A stretch of 64,000 nt of DNA from Mycoplasma_N cavipharyngis (GTDB lineage Bacteria; Bacillota_I; Bacilli_A; Mycoplasmatales; Mycoplasmoidaceae): NCBI RefSeq assembly GCF_042984175.1, contig NZ_CP155569.1:558001-622000 (forward strand), given 5' to 3'. The position numbers and the translations under genes were made by a program. The notes below the pieces were generated by a model. It was not told where the DNA came from, ran no database searches, and was given only the letters and a program-made list of their open reading frames with translations. Positions 33,809 through 45,198 of the stretch are shown piece by piece (the first letter of the stretch is position 1; every line of letters begins with the position of its first letter).

Positions 33809-35278
33809 ATGAACATCATTGATAAAACTAAAGTTGAAATTGTATTAAATAAAGACGAAAATAAACCAATTAACTCAGAAGCTAAATTATCAGCAACCAA
33901 TTCTGATTTAACAAATAAACCTGAAAAAAAAGGATTTTTTAGTCGTCTTAAAGAAAGGTTCAGTAAACTTTATAATGATCAAATTCCTGGACCCATTTCT
34001 GATGCTGATACAATTAAAACTAATAAAAAAGATTATGAAGATAATTCTAAATTACAAGAAATTCTCGATGATCGCAGTAGTTCACAACGTTTTAATAAAG
34101 AAATTGTTCAACGCAATAAAAAACGAGTTAATGATAGTTTAAAAGATACACAATCAACTAGTCAAAAAAATAATTCAAATGAAACTTATCAAATTGGTGG
34201 TCATGGTGTTCAAAGTGAAAATTTAGATGAAATTATTGATGAGTATGAAGAAGTTCAAAATCAGAATAAACAAACTTTAGATTCCAAAGAATTTTTTGAA
34301 AAAGATCCTGATGTAATTCCTTCATTAGAAGTGAAAAATGATAATGTTTCATCTATGGAAACTGATAATTTTGATATTGAACCAAATAGTTCAAGTGATA
34401 ATTTATCTTCTGTTAGTGATCAAAATGCTGATCCAATTAGTTCTATTAGTTTTGAACCTGAAGATGATTATTCAGATCTTTTAGATAATTTAGAACCTGA
34501 AACAACTGAACCAGTTAAATTAAATCCAGATCAAAACTTAGTTAAACAATCTTTAAAACATGATTTGATCGATGATAATGTTGAAAAAATTCAAGAAACA
34601 GTTTTTGAACCAGAAACTAATGATGATTTTCTAACATCAGATCAGCTACTTTCTGATACAACTGTAATTGATCAAGAACCAACAATTGAAATCCAAAACG
34701 CTCTAGTAAGTTCAAATGAACCTAATAAATCTGATGATCATGTTTTAAAAAATCAAAAAGAAATTGATTTATCTCATAAAAAAGATGCTACTAATGAAGA
34801 GATGCAATTAAAAGCTGATTTATTAAAATTAGAACAAGAAATTAAAAAAATTAAACTAGAATTGCAAGCTGCAGAAAGTCAAACAAATTCTAAACCTAAA
34901 GAAAAAAAATTATTTGATGATTTAGAAAATATTACAGATTCATCTTTAAATCCTGATGATCAAAAAGGAAATTTAGATTTTATTCAAGATAGTGTTACTC
35001 AAAATTTATTAGATGGTGATCAATTGTTAGAAAATTTTGATGTTCAAAAATTAGAAGCACAAGAAAATCAAGAAATTGATCATAAAAATCGTCTTTATGA
35101 TCAAGAAAATGATTTTAATTTAGTGCAAACTTTGAAATTAAATCAAAATAAAGGTCCAGTTGAACCTAAAGAACCTGCTATTAATTCAAATTTAAAAGCA
35201 CATTCTAATTTAAAAACAGTTCAAAATACTAATACAAAATTATTAATTAAAATTAAAAAACGTTTAAATGTTACTTAA
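33809..35278 (+). CDS. Acidic, low-complexity coiled-coil protein (489 aa), unknown
   Basis: I do not recognise this family. The N-terminus has a basic amphipathic stretch KKGFFSRLKERFSKLYNDQ at about residues 44-62, resembling membrane-binding or cytoskeletal targeting helices. Then follows a long Asp/Glu/Asn/Ser-rich disordered region with repeated motifs of the form FEPETND, EPETTEP, LEPE, and a predicted coiled coil at about residues 330-355 (MQLKADLLKLEQEIKKIKLE). The C-terminus is basic (KLLIKIKKRLNVT). No Cys and no signal peptide are seen. It follows scpB by 69 bases. Acidic Pro/Glu-rich proteins of this style are known in the mollicute cytoskeleton and terminal organelle, but no specific match is claimed. 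Confidence 0.75.
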   Translation: MNIIDKTKVEIVLNKDENKPINSEAKLSATNSDLTNKPEKKGFFSRLKERFSKLYNDQIPGPISDADTIKTNKKDYEDNSKLQEILDDRSSSQRFNKEIVQRNKKRVNDSLKDTQSTSQKNNSNETYQIGGHGVQSENLDEIIDEYEEVQNQNKQTLDSKEFFEKDPDVIPSLEVKNDNVSSMETDNFDIEPNSSSDNLSSVSDQNADPISSISFEPEDDYSDLLDNLEPETTEPVKLNPDQNLVKQSLKHDLIDDNVEKIQETVFEPETNDDFLTSDQLLSDTTVIDQEPTIEIQNALVSSNEPNKSDDHVLKNQKEIDLSHKKDATNEEMQLKADLLKLEQEIKKIKLELQAAESQTNSKPKEKKLFDDLENITDSSLNPDDQKGNLDFIQDSVTQNLLDGDQLLENFDVQKLEAQENQEIDHKNRLYDQENDFNLVQTLKLNQNKGPVEPKEPAINSNLKAHSNLKTVQNTNTKLLIKIKKRLNVT

Positions 35279-35304
35279 TTAATTCGTTTTTAGAAAAAAA
35301 TCTT

Positions 35305-36156
35305 GTGGATAAATTAGCCTTTATTATTGATGATAGTATTATTAGCAGTGAAAATCCACTGCCTGAACATCATTATTCCATTGCAATTACATTAACTGAA
35401 AATAATGCTGAATCAACTGAATATAATTATCATAATCCTATTAGTTTTGCAACAATGAAAACGAAAATTAGTAATAATGTGCAATTTAAAACTAATGCCA
35501 TCATTCCTGGGGATGGTTATAAATTGTTGCAACAGTTAATCAAGAAATATGAAAAAATTGTCATTTGTGGTATTTCTTCAGAAATTTCTTCATCTTATCA
35601 ATCGTGATTGCAAATATTAGAAAATTTTGATCAAAATAAAAATCAAATTTTACTACTAAAAAATCAAGTAATTGGTGAAACTTTATATGATTACACATTA
35701 GAAGCCTTAAAACAAGTTGAAATTAATGATGATTGAAATATCATTAAATCAGTTTTAAATCCAGTTTTAAATTTTAGTGGCATTTTATTAATTCAAGAAT
35801 TAGATACACTTTATCGTGGTGGTCGAATTTCATTAATTAAATCAAAATTAACCAGTTTATTAAATTTTAAAATTTTAATTCAATATACTAATGGTAAAAT
35901 TTCTTATTTTAATAAAGCTAAATCATGAGATAAAACATTTAAAAAAATTCATCAGTTTATTACAAATAATCTTTCAGTTAATTTATCTAAACCTAATAAA
36001 TTACATATTTTAAGTAGTTTTTTAGATTTAGAAGAATTTAATAAAATTAAACAACAATTAATCGTTTATTTTCCAAATACAACTTTTAAAATTAGTGAAA
36101 TGCCTAAACCAATTTTAGCTCATGTTGGTATAAATGCACTAGCAATTACTCAATAA
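35305..36156 (+). CDS. DegV family fatty acid-binding protein (283 aa)
   Basis: DegV/FakB proteins bind a fatty acid and present it to the kinase FakA, feeding acyl phosphate to phospholipid synthesis. The pattern GGRISLIKSKLTSLLNFKILI in the middle and PILAHVGINALAI near the end are the family's signature regions. The N-terminal nucleotide-like segment reads LAFIIDDSIISS where other members have TDSTADL, so it is divergent. The only in-frame start that covers this region is GTG at 35305; the ribosome binding site is weak. One UGA after SSSYQS is Trp and joins two open stretches. The gene ends the plus-strand run and is followed by a terminator with a long T tract. Confidence 0.8.
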
Positions 36157-36591
36157 AAATTTAAACTAATTTAGTAAATTAAAATCAACTTTTTTTAAAG
36201 TTAATTGCATTTAATATTTTTCATGAACTAATAAGATTTTTACAACAATACAAATCACAAATTCGCAATATTTTTTTAAAAAATTATTGCGATCTTTTTT
36301 TTTTTTTTTTTTTTTGTAAATAATTGAAATTATCTAATCTTAAACAATGATTTTTCTAATTTTAAACTAAAGCATAAATTATCATAACAATTTAAAGATC
36401 AATTGTATTTCGTGAAATCCAAATATAATTTAACAAATTAAAAAATTTTGAGATTAAAAAGGGCTCAATAGTTGAAATTATTGGTTCTTTAAAATCAAAT
36501 AATTACATTTGTGATAAAAACTATAAAATATGATTATGAAATAGTTGTTAGTAAAATTTTAACGATTAATGATAAGTTTAACTAAAATATT
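36157..36591. other. 435-bp intergenic region
   Basis: Holds the terminator at 36263-36315 and then about 275 bases of A+T-rich sequence with no open frame of note. The ATG of the next gene at 36592 is preceded by TAAAATAT but no clear Shine-Dalgarno. No RNA gene recognised. Confidence 0.5.
36263..36315 (+). terminator. Rho-independent terminator with 21-T run
   Basis: An 8-bp stem TCGCAATA / TATTGCGA (36263-36270, 36285-36292) is followed almost at once by 21 consecutive T (36295-36315). It terminates the infC-to-degV run. Confidence 0.88.
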
Positions 36592-37242
36592 ATGAAAATT
36601 TCAACTCGTAAGCTATGAAAAAGACGATTTAGGTTTATTACTGATAGTTTTGTTTATAAAGTAGTTAAAGATTATATTTGATTTTTCCAATATTGCTTTC
36701 ATGTTTTATTCTTTACAGCTTCTCTTAATATTCCAGTTTTTGAAGAAGATATAGACTATACCAACAGATATGTTAAACGTTATCGTTATCGTATGATAAT
36801 TAGAAAATGAATTAAAATGAAATATTCACCAAAATTACTTTTTAAGTTAGTTTGAGCAATAAAACCAAAAACTTTAGATATTTGAAGACGTTATTTGTAT
36901 TCTTCAGAACAGTTTATTAACGATTATGAGGACGATAATATTAAAAAAACAATCTATTATCAAATTTTTATGACTTTTAAAACCGAGTATCGTGTTTTAA
37001 AGTATTTAGAAAGTTTTGGCTGAGAAGTTAGTAAAGCTAGAAGTTTTTATGACCAGTTTCACCAAATCGACTTATTTGCCTTGAATAAAAACAATCAAGA
37101 TTGTGTAATTCAAGTGAAAACTAAGTTATATCAGGATTTAAAAGTGGATAAAATGTTAAAATATGCTAAAAAACACAATTGTATCCCTTATTTAGCGATT
37201 GTTAGTGCTGATCAAATCATAATAGAAAAACTAGATTGTTAA
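36592..37242 (+). CDS. Orphan protein with PD-(D/E)XK-like nuclease domain (216 aa)
   Basis: The last 90 residues show a restriction-endonuclease-like fold pattern: EYRVLKYLESFGWEVSKA (helix with Glu), HQIDLFALNKNN (Asp), and CVIQVKTKLYQD (Gln-x-Lys in place of Glu-x-Lys), then helix KMLKYAKKH and strand YLAIVSADQIIIE. This is the arrangement of Mrr, RecB-like and Holliday-junction-resolvase-like domains. The N-terminal half is rich in Arg, Lys, Trp and Tyr with a hydrophobic stretch at about residues 24-48 (DYIWFFQYCFHVLFFTASL). Nine UGA codons are needed as Trp, so a standard-code reading misses it. It stands alone after a terminator, 26 bases from the convergent surface-protein gene. Function unknown; no methyltransferase is nearby. 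Confidence 0.7.
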
Positions 37243-37268
37243 AATAATTTGTTTACTTGAAATCAAAA

Positions 37269-39875
37269 TTAATATCTATTATCTGCACGAATTTCAAAAA
37301 GAGTAATTGATGTGTATTTTGCTTGTTGACCTTTAGGATAAGTAATAATAAATTCTTTAACAAAATCTCTAATATGAAATGTTCATGCTACTTTACCATT
37401 TTTAAGTTCACTAGGACGAGGACTTAATGTTATTCTTTTACCATCTTTATCAATATAACTTGGTTTTAGATTGGCATTTTGATAATAATCTTTTTCATTT
37501 TTTGTAAAAACAGTTATGTAATCAACATATCGTGTTTTTTTAGAAATTAATTTATAAACAATATCTTTGTTTTGTCTATTAGCATATCAATAGTTACGTC
37601 CATTACCATCTAATGCTCATGAAGCATTATATGTATATGGAAATGAATAGCCTTCTGAACTAGCTTTAGCAGTTCAAAAATTTCGAAGATCATAACTAAC
37701 AATTACATCTTGAACTTTATCAAGTATTGTTGTAAATCTTTCTTCTTTATTATTATATTGAGCATAATAATGAAGATATATTACATCTTTTCTATTTCTA
37801 CTACCACTAACAAAGCGATCTAATCTTAAATTATGAGTTGCAAACATTTGTTGAATTTGAGAATCGTTCATAGTGATTCTAGCAATATAATCTGCTGGTA
37901 AACCATTTAATTTAGTAATTGCTGGATCAGTTTTAATAATATTATCTAGTTTTTTAGCATAGTTTTCTTTACTTAAAATACTAACTTCTTTTTTAGTCAT
38001 TACTTCATTACTAAAATTATGATCATCAGCAACTACTAATCATGATTGATCTGGTTTTTGCACTTCTAATTTTTTTAAAATTAATGTTTGATCTTTAGTT
38101 TCATCTAATCCAGATTGGCTATTACTAATTGTATATAAAACACTATTATCATTTTGTACAGTTTGATTAAAAGTTTGATAAATTTTTTCAATTACATTTG
38201 AATTAGATAAGTTGTTTTTTTGTCAAAAAGTAATTCTGTATTTTAAATTATTTTGATTAACAAAATTTTGTTCAACTACAAAAGAAGCTTGAAATGTTGC
38301 TTCATTAAAATTATCAAATTTAACTAATTTAGCTTTTAGAGCAAAATTAAAAGGAAATGAAGTTTTATTTTTAGTAGTTGAATCTAAATCAATACCACTA
38401 GTGTTAATTTCTTGATTGTAATTTAATGAGATATTTTTAGAATCTAAAATTGAATTATCATTAATGTTTTGTTGTAAATCAATAATTTGATAATTAGTAT
38501 TTAAATTCAAATCACTAATTACAAATTCTAAATTTTTACTTGTTTGATTATTAATAGTAATTTTTTTAATTGATGAATCATTTAAAGAATTAGTTTCAGT
38601 TTCATTATCATTAATATTTGTTTGATGATTGTTTTCTTTGTATAGCAAACTATAAGAAGTGTTTTTAGTTTCATCATGAGCAATTTTTTTCAAACTAACT
38701 TTAACTTTAGCACTACCAACATATTTTTCAACTATGATGTGATCTATTAAACTAAACTCAACTACTAATTGTTCTTTTTGTTTTTGTGAGAAAACTAGTT
38801 GATCATGATCATCATTTAAAACAGTGTTTTTAGTTTTTAATTGATTATTTTCACTATCTAATGAATCAATTTTAGTATCAGTAAAAACAATTTTTTCTAA
38901 AAAATAAGATTGATTCACATCTAAATTTTTTAAGTTAAATTGATATTGTGTTTGATTAATTGTAATTTTTTGTTCACCATGAACTACTAATTGTGACTGA
39001 TCATTTTTTTGTTGTTGACTAATTGCAAGTGGTTCTTGATCAGTAGTAACATAATATAAGGTTGGATACTTATTTTCAATTTTTCTAAAAAAAGCATTAG
39101 TTTTAGCATTATTAGTAAAATCAAGTGTTAATTTAACATTTTTAATATTAGTTTTATCAAGAGTTGCATGAACCATCTCTGCTAAACTTGTAGTAGAATC
39201 AACTAAATTTGGAGTTGGATCTAGTGATGAGTTTGCAGGTTTTGGTTCATTAGAATCTGATTGAGTTGGTGAATCTATTTTAACTGGTGGTTCAGGTTTA
39301 GGTTTTTTAGATTTTGATTGTGTTGGTGGATTTAGTTTAGGTTGGGCTTGAGATTTAGTTTGATTGCTTTTATTATTAGCATTTTGATTTTTACTATCAA
39401 CTACTGCTGTAGTAGATGGTGAATTTATGGTTGATGAATTTTCAGGTTCAATAACAAAACTTAAAAAAGGAGAACTTGGAGCTTTATTAATATTTTGGCC
39501 TTCTTTAACATATTGAACTTTATATTTTTTATTAATAATTAAATTTTTAATATTAAGATTATAAGTTTTTTGACCGTTTTTTAAATTAATTTCATTAGTC
39601 ACTAATTGACCACCAGTTTCTGGAATAAAAGCTAATATTACTTTAGCATTATTTTTTATCAATGGTGAATTTTGATCAAAAACAGCTTCTAATTTTCTTT
39701 TATTTTGATCAAATGTAATTTTTTGAAGCAAATAATTATTATTAGTTGCTGATTTAATATTTAAAGTTAAAGGTAAAGCAATAGCAATTGATGATGTTGT
39801 TAATAGACAACTACTAAGACCAAGAAAGAATTTCAAACGAAATTTTTTACTACTAAATTTATTTTTAAAACTCAT
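37269..39875 (-). CDS. Exported surface protein with discoidin-like C-terminal domain (868 aa)
   Basis: The N-terminus (FLGLSSCLLTTSSIAIALPL at about residues 17-36) is a signal or anchor segment. Several beta-rich repeats follow, each with a NLKNLDVNQSY / LKNLIINKKY / ISDLNLNTNYQI-like turn that resembles fibronectin-III-type or mollicute DUF1410-like repeats. A Pro/Lys/Ser-rich linker lies at about residues 180-225. The last 140 residues contain KASSEGYS, ASWALDGNGRNYWYA, DIVYKLISK and VDYITVF, the pattern of an F5/8-type C (discoidin, CBM32-like) carbohydrate-binding domain. I chose ATG 39875, behind AGAAAGGA, over an upstream TTG at 39911. UGA codons as Trp keep the frame open to 37269. 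Likely an adhesin; ligand unknown. Confidence 0.75.
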
Positions 39876-40274
39876 AATATTTTTTAAATCCTTTCTAAAT
39901 TTTTTAATCAATTTAGATCATTAAATCAAGATTTTTCTTCATAAGACAATTAAAGATGATTGATTATTATCTAATTAAAAAATGAGATTTTTATTTGAAA
40001 AGTAGATCTATTATAAAAGATTAAATATTTTAATATTATTCTTAAATAAAATTAATATTTGGGATAAATTCTTATAAATTAATAATCAAAAAAATCATTT
40101 TAATTATTAATTGAATTATCAAAAATTAATTAATTTTTTAGATTTAAAATAAATATTTTTTAACTAAATTAACAAAATGATTTTTAAATTAACAATAAAA
40201 ATATTTACTAAAAAAAATCAGTTTTAAAGTTATGATTTCAGTTTTAAATTTTGGATTGCATTTTTAACATTTTT
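39876..40274. other. 399-bp A+T-rich intergenic region
   Basis: Lies between rarA and the surface-protein gene, both on minus. It must hold the surface-protein promoter; several TATAAT-like words are present on minus but none can be singled out in such A+T-rich sequence. No hairpin or RNA gene recognised. Confidence 0.45.
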
Positions 40275-41492
40275 TCAATAATTTAATGTTTTAATTTCAT
40301 ATGGACTATAAAGATCATAATGATAGAATATATGGTTTTTAATTTTAGTTGGTAAATATTGTTGTTCAATATAATGATAAGGATAATCGTGAGGATAAAG
40401 ATATCCCTTAACTCCTAATTTAATTGCTGATTGATAATGATTATCATGTAAATGTTTAGGAATTAAAAAATTAGGATTAGATCTAATGAATAATAAAGCT
40501 TCAGATAAAGCTTTTGAACCTGAATTAGATTTAACACTTAAAGCCATATCAATAACAATTGGACCTAATAAATTAATACATTCTGGCATTCCAATTTTAA
40601 TTGCATTATTAACAGCATTAATAACACGATTGCAAAGGTTCATATTAGCTAAACCGATATCTTCAAAAGCACAAACAATTAATCTTCGTGCAATCGTTTT
40701 TAAATCACCAATTTCTAATAGTTTTGCTAAATAATATATTGCAGCATTAGGATCACTACCACGAATTGATTTTTGCAAAGCTGATTTTAAGTTATGATAT
40801 TCATTATTATCATCACTTGTAATACAATGACTTAGTCCTAAAATTATTTGTAAATTTTCATCATTAATTGTTTCAGGATACAATAAATTTAATTTGGAAA
40901 TAGTATTTAACAAAAATCTAATATCACCATTAACATGACGTGATAAAACATTTTTTTGATTTGTAGTTAGATTTGTTAAACAATGCTTTTCTGCTATTAA
41001 TTTATTAATAAAAATTAAAATCTCATCATCACTAATTGCTTGAAGTTCAATTAATTGTGCTCTAGATCTAATTGCAGGATTAATGACAAAAAAGGGATTT
41101 TCTGTAGTTGTTGCAAATAAAATAAATTCTTGTTTTTCTAAAGCTGATAAAAATAAATCTTGTTTGTCAACATGAAGCAAATGAATTTCTTCAACAATTA
41201 AGACACGTTGATTAATTGGTTGTAATTGTAATAATTGAATTTTATCTAATAATTGTTTTTTAGTTTCTAATGAACTTTGAAAAATAATCGGATTAATATT
41301 TAATTCATTACAAATCACTTTTGTTAAACTACTTTTACCAGTTCCTGGAGGACCAAAAAAAATTAAAGAAAATATTTTTTCTAATTGAACCATTTTAGTG
41401 ATTAATTTATCAGATCCAATTAAATGGGTTTGACCAATAATATCGCTTAATTTTTTAGGTTGTAATAATTCAATTAAATTCGTTTTATTCAA
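40275..41492 (-). CDS. rarA: Replication-associated recombination protein RarA (405 aa)
   Basis: AAA+ clamp-loader-like ATPase acting at stalled replication forks. Visible features: LSDIIGQTHLIG, Walker A FFGPPGTGKSSL, Walker B LIVEEIHLL (DE box as EE), sensor 1 FATTTENPFF, and the RarA-specific C-terminal part ALQKSIRGSDPNAAIYYLAKLLEIGD and ARRLIVCAFEDIGLAN (long runs shortened here). Length fits the family. It is the last gene of the minus-strand run that starts at prs, 28 bases after the DUF2156 gene. Confidence 0.93.
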   Translation of the reverse strand: MNKTNLIELLQPKKLSDIIGQTHLIGSDKLITKMVQLEKIFSLIFFGPPGTGKSSLTKVICNELNINPIIFQSSLETKKQLLDKIQLLQLQPINQRVLIVEEIHLLHVDKQDLFLSALEKQEFILFATTTENPFFVINPAIRSRAQLIELQAISDDEILIFINKLIAEKHCLTNLTTNQKNVLSRHVNGDIRFLLNTISKLNLLYPETINDENLQIILGLSHCITSDDNNEYHNLKSALQKSIRGSDPNAAIYYLAKLLEIGDLKTIARRLIVCAFEDIGLANMNLCNRVINAVNNAIKIGMPECINLLGPIVIDMALSVKSNSGSKALSEALLFIRSNPNFLIPKHLHDNHYQSAIKLGVKGYLYPHDYPYHYIEQQYLPTKIKNHIFYHYDLYSPYEIKTLNY

Positions 41493-41520
41493 TTTAAATA
41501 TGCTTTCACAATAAAATTTT

Positions 41521-42525
41521 TTATTCTTCTAAAATTGGAAAAAAGATTTTATTTTTTGGTGTATCTAAAATATAAATCATATTTAATTGAATAATTTCTT
41601 CAGGATAATAAGAACGTTTAGAAATAGCTAAATTTTCTTGTCCCATATCATCTTGACGATCAATTCATTGATGATCAATATTATTAATTTTTAAATTTTG
41701 AAAAATAATAAATTGAAATAAACCCCTTCAATTATGATCAGCTTTTTCAAAAAAAATTTCATAATGTTTTTTATGATTATAACCAATAGTAAAACCAATA
41801 ATTTGGTTGGTTGTGATTTCTCTTACAACAATTCCTGACATTGTTGTTAGATCAATGTGGTTTAATAAATTTTTTAAAAAAATGTATTCATTTAAAGAAA
41901 ATTCTTCATCGTTTTTAACAATAGATTTTCACGCAAAATCTAAAATATCATTTTGATCAGTTGTTAAATTAAATTTATTAACTGTTACTAAATTTTGATA
42001 ATGGTTTAAAAAATAATTTAAATGATTACGTTTTTTTTGCATTTTTTTACCTGAAAAAGTTTTCAGTTTTTCTAAGTGATATAAATAATTAGCATTTCAT
42101 TTATAGACTACTTCATAATCTAAATTTTCTTTTAATAATTGTAATTGTTCTTCATTAACACCTTCAATTGCAGTAGCAAATTTAATTGGATACATTTTTT
42201 TTAATTTATAAAAATTACAATATACTGCATCAAAAACACTAATTTTACTAGGATCAAAAATTGGCATTAAAATGAAATGATCACCATATTCTAAAATTTG
42301 TGTTACTCGTTTTTGAATGGCATCAATATCATTGGAAATAAAACGATTGAATTTTAAATCAAAAAAAATTATTTTAAAATCATCATAGGAAACAATTTCA
42401 AAACGAATTTTAATACCATAATATGATAAACCTAACAAAGTTAAAGCAGAAAATTTACAATTATGATTAATTTGATCCATTTCGTTTTGCAATTTTTTAT
42501 AAGTCGCTCAATTTAAACGTTCCAT
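41521..42525 (-). CDS. DUF2156 / MprF C-terminal-domain-like protein (334 aa)
   Basis: The sequence resembles the cytosolic GNAT-like domain found at the C-terminus of phosphatidylglycerol lysyltransferase (DUF2156): HNCKFSALTLLGLSYYG near the start, AVYCNFYKLKKMYPIKFA, and in the second half FLKNLLNHIDLTTMSGIVVREITTNQIIGF (shortened: MSGIVVREITTN). No membrane spans are seen, so the flippase half of MprF is absent. In-frame UGA codons are Trp. The start ATG at 42525 is 5 bases after the ffh stop. Whether it transfers an amino acid to a lipid or does something else cannot be told from the sequence. Confidence 0.6.
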
Positions 42526-42530
42526 AAACA

Positions 42531-43877
42531 CTAAAATGATAAGTTACCGAATGGGTTTTGTCCTTTTTTCAAATTTTTTACTAATGTATCCAATTGTTTT
42601 TTAGACTCATCTCATTTTTTTAATAACTTATTCAAATCATCAGGCAGACAACCTGAACCTTTGATAACGCGAATTTTACGACTAGCATCTTTTTTAAATA
42701 ATTTAGGATTACGTCGTTCTTTTAATGTCATAGATGACATAATAATTTCTCATCGTTTCATTTTTAGTTCAATATCATTAATACGATTTTCAGATAAATT
42801 AATTTTATTATTAGGCATCATTGCTAAAATCGAATTTAATGAACCAATTTTTTTAATTTCACGCATTTGTTGCATCAAATCTTCTAAATCAAATTGACCA
42901 TTTAACATTCGAAACAAACTTTTTTTAGCGCGATTAGCATCCGTATTTTCTTGAGCTTTTTCAGATAAAGTAACTAAATCACCCATTCCCATAATTCGAT
43001 CAGCAATTCGATCAGGATGAAAAATATCTAATTGTTGGAATTTTTCACCTGTACCTAAAAATTTAATTGGAATATTTAAAGTTGCAACAATTGATAAAGC
43101 TGCACCCATTCTAGCATCAGAATCAGCTTTAGTAATAACTACTCCTGTTAAATTTAGTTTTTTATGAAACTCTTTAGCAGTTTCTAAAATATCTTGACCA
43201 GCCATAGCATCAACAACAAACAAAATTTCTTGAGGTTCAATAATTCTTTTTAAATTAGTTAATTCTTGCATTAATGCTTCATTAGTTTGCAATCTTCCTG
43301 CAGTATCAAAAATAAAAGCATCAAATTTTTTATGATCTTTTTCAGTTAAAATTTCTTTAGCAGTTTGCACAGGATTTTGAAAACCTTTTTCAAAAAAAGC
43401 AACATCAACTTCTTTAGAAACAGTTCTTAATTGTTGAATAGCAGCTGGTCGATAAATATCTAAACCAATATTAGCAACATTTTTTTGGTGTTTGTTTTTT
43501 AAAAAATAAGCAATTTTTCCTGTTGTGGTAGTTTTTCCTGATCCGTTTAAACCAACCATCATAATTTTTAAAGGACGTTTTTCAATTTTTAGTGGATTAG
43601 TATTTCGTCCTAAAATTTCAATTAATTTCTGACGAATAATTGATAATAAAACTTCATCTAATTTAACATTAGTTTGTAATTGTTTTTGTGATAAGACTTC
43701 AGATTTTACACTATCTAAAAATTGTCGAATTATTTTTAAATTAACATCAGCGTCTAAAAAAGAAATACGAATTTCTCTTAAAATAGGCGCTAAATCATTT
43801 TCAGTAATTTCATTTTTTAATAATTTATTTTTTAAATGACGACTAACAATTGATTGAATTGCTGTTTTAAAAATCAT
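42531..43877 (-). CDS. ffh: Signal recognition particle GTPase Ffh (448 aa)
   Basis: Targets ribosomes making membrane and exported proteins to the translocon with 4.5S RNA and FtsY. GTPase motifs: G1 GLNGSGKTTTTGK, G3 FDTAGRL, G4 ITKADSDAR, G5 GTGEKF. The Met-rich M domain with RNA-binding helix (RKIRVIKGSGC) is complete to NPFGNLSF. A UGA codon (Trp) near 42750 joins the M-domain part. It starts 7 bases after the tyrS stop. Confidence 0.97.
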
Positions 43878-43884
43878 ATTTTTC

Positions 43885-45144
43885 CTAATAAAATTTAACT
43901 AAGGCAAAATTTTTCTTGCCTTTTTGTAATAAAACATAACCATTAATGGCATGATTTTTTGAAATAATAAAATTAGTATCATTAATTACTTGATTATTAA
44001 TTTTAATACCAGAAGATTGAATTAATTTACGTGATTGCCCTAATGAAGCAACTAATTTAGTTGCTACTAACAAATGAATTAATTGTGTTGCTTGATTAAT
44101 TTTAACTGTGATTAAATTGTTTTCTAAAATAACAAATTCATCAGTTGTAATTTTTAATTCTTTATTATCAAATAATAATTTTGCCATAATTTCACATTGT
44201 TTTAATTCATTTTGATCAAACAAATCCAAAATTATAGCTTTAGCTAATTGTCTTTGTGCTAAACGTAATTTCAAATTTTCTTCATGTTTTAAAATAATAT
44301 CATTAATTTCATTTATTGATAAAAAAGTTAGAGTTAGTAAATATTTTTTAACATCTTGATCTGCAGTTTGTAATAAAAATTGATAAATTTCATTCGGACT
44401 AGTTAAACTTTGATCAAGAAATAAGGCATTATTTTCTGATTTACCAAATTTATTACCTTGATAATCTGTTAATAAATTAAAAGTAATACCAACGATATTA
44501 TTTTGTTTAGTCACTAATTTGCGAATAATTTCAATTCCAGTTGTAATATTACCTCATTGATCTGATCCACCTGCTTGAATACCAACATCATATTTTTGAT
44601 TCAAACAGTAAAAATCTCATCCTTGTAATAATGGATAAGTAAATTCTGTATATGATAATCCTGTTTTTAATCGTTCAGATAATGCTTCTTTTTCTAGTAG
44701 ATAATTAACATTAATTAATTTACCAACATTACGTAAAAAATCAATTAAATACATTTGTTGATAAAATTCTAAGTTATCAACTATTAAATCACAATTAGTA
44801 TATTTTTTTAATTGTAACTTAATTTTAGCACCATTATTACTAACTTCATCTAATGTTAATAATTTACGTTCACTTTTTTTAAATGATGGATCACCAATTA
44901 ATCCAGTAGCTCCACCTAAAACAGCAACTGTTTTGAATCCAAAATTTTTAAAATGCTTTAAAATACACATTCCAACATAATTGCCTAAATGCAAAGATTT
45001 TGCTGTTGGATCAAATCCAATATAAATTTTTTTATCATTAATTAAAGCATTAAATAATTTATCATAATTGGTACAATCAGCAATTAAATTTCTAATTTTT
45101 AATTCTTCAATTAGTAATTTGGCTTGAGTTTCTAATAAATTCAT
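43885..45144 (-). CDS. tyrS: Tyrosyl-tRNA synthetase (419 aa)
   Basis: Class I synthetase charging tRNA-Tyr. The HIGH motif is HLGN within FDPTAKSLHLGNYVG, the KMSKS loop is KFGKS, and QAGGSDQWGNI is the tyrosine-binding segment. The C-terminal S4-like RNA-binding domain (ATKLVASLGQSRKLIQSSGIKI, shortened) is present. UGA Trp codons occur at LLQGWDFYC and in DQWGN. No T-box leader is seen: only 54 bases separate it from the preceding gene. Confidence 0.97.
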
Positions 45145-45198
45145 GTTTATAGATTTTAGTGATAATTAAAACTGTTATTGCAACAATTTTTGACTTTT

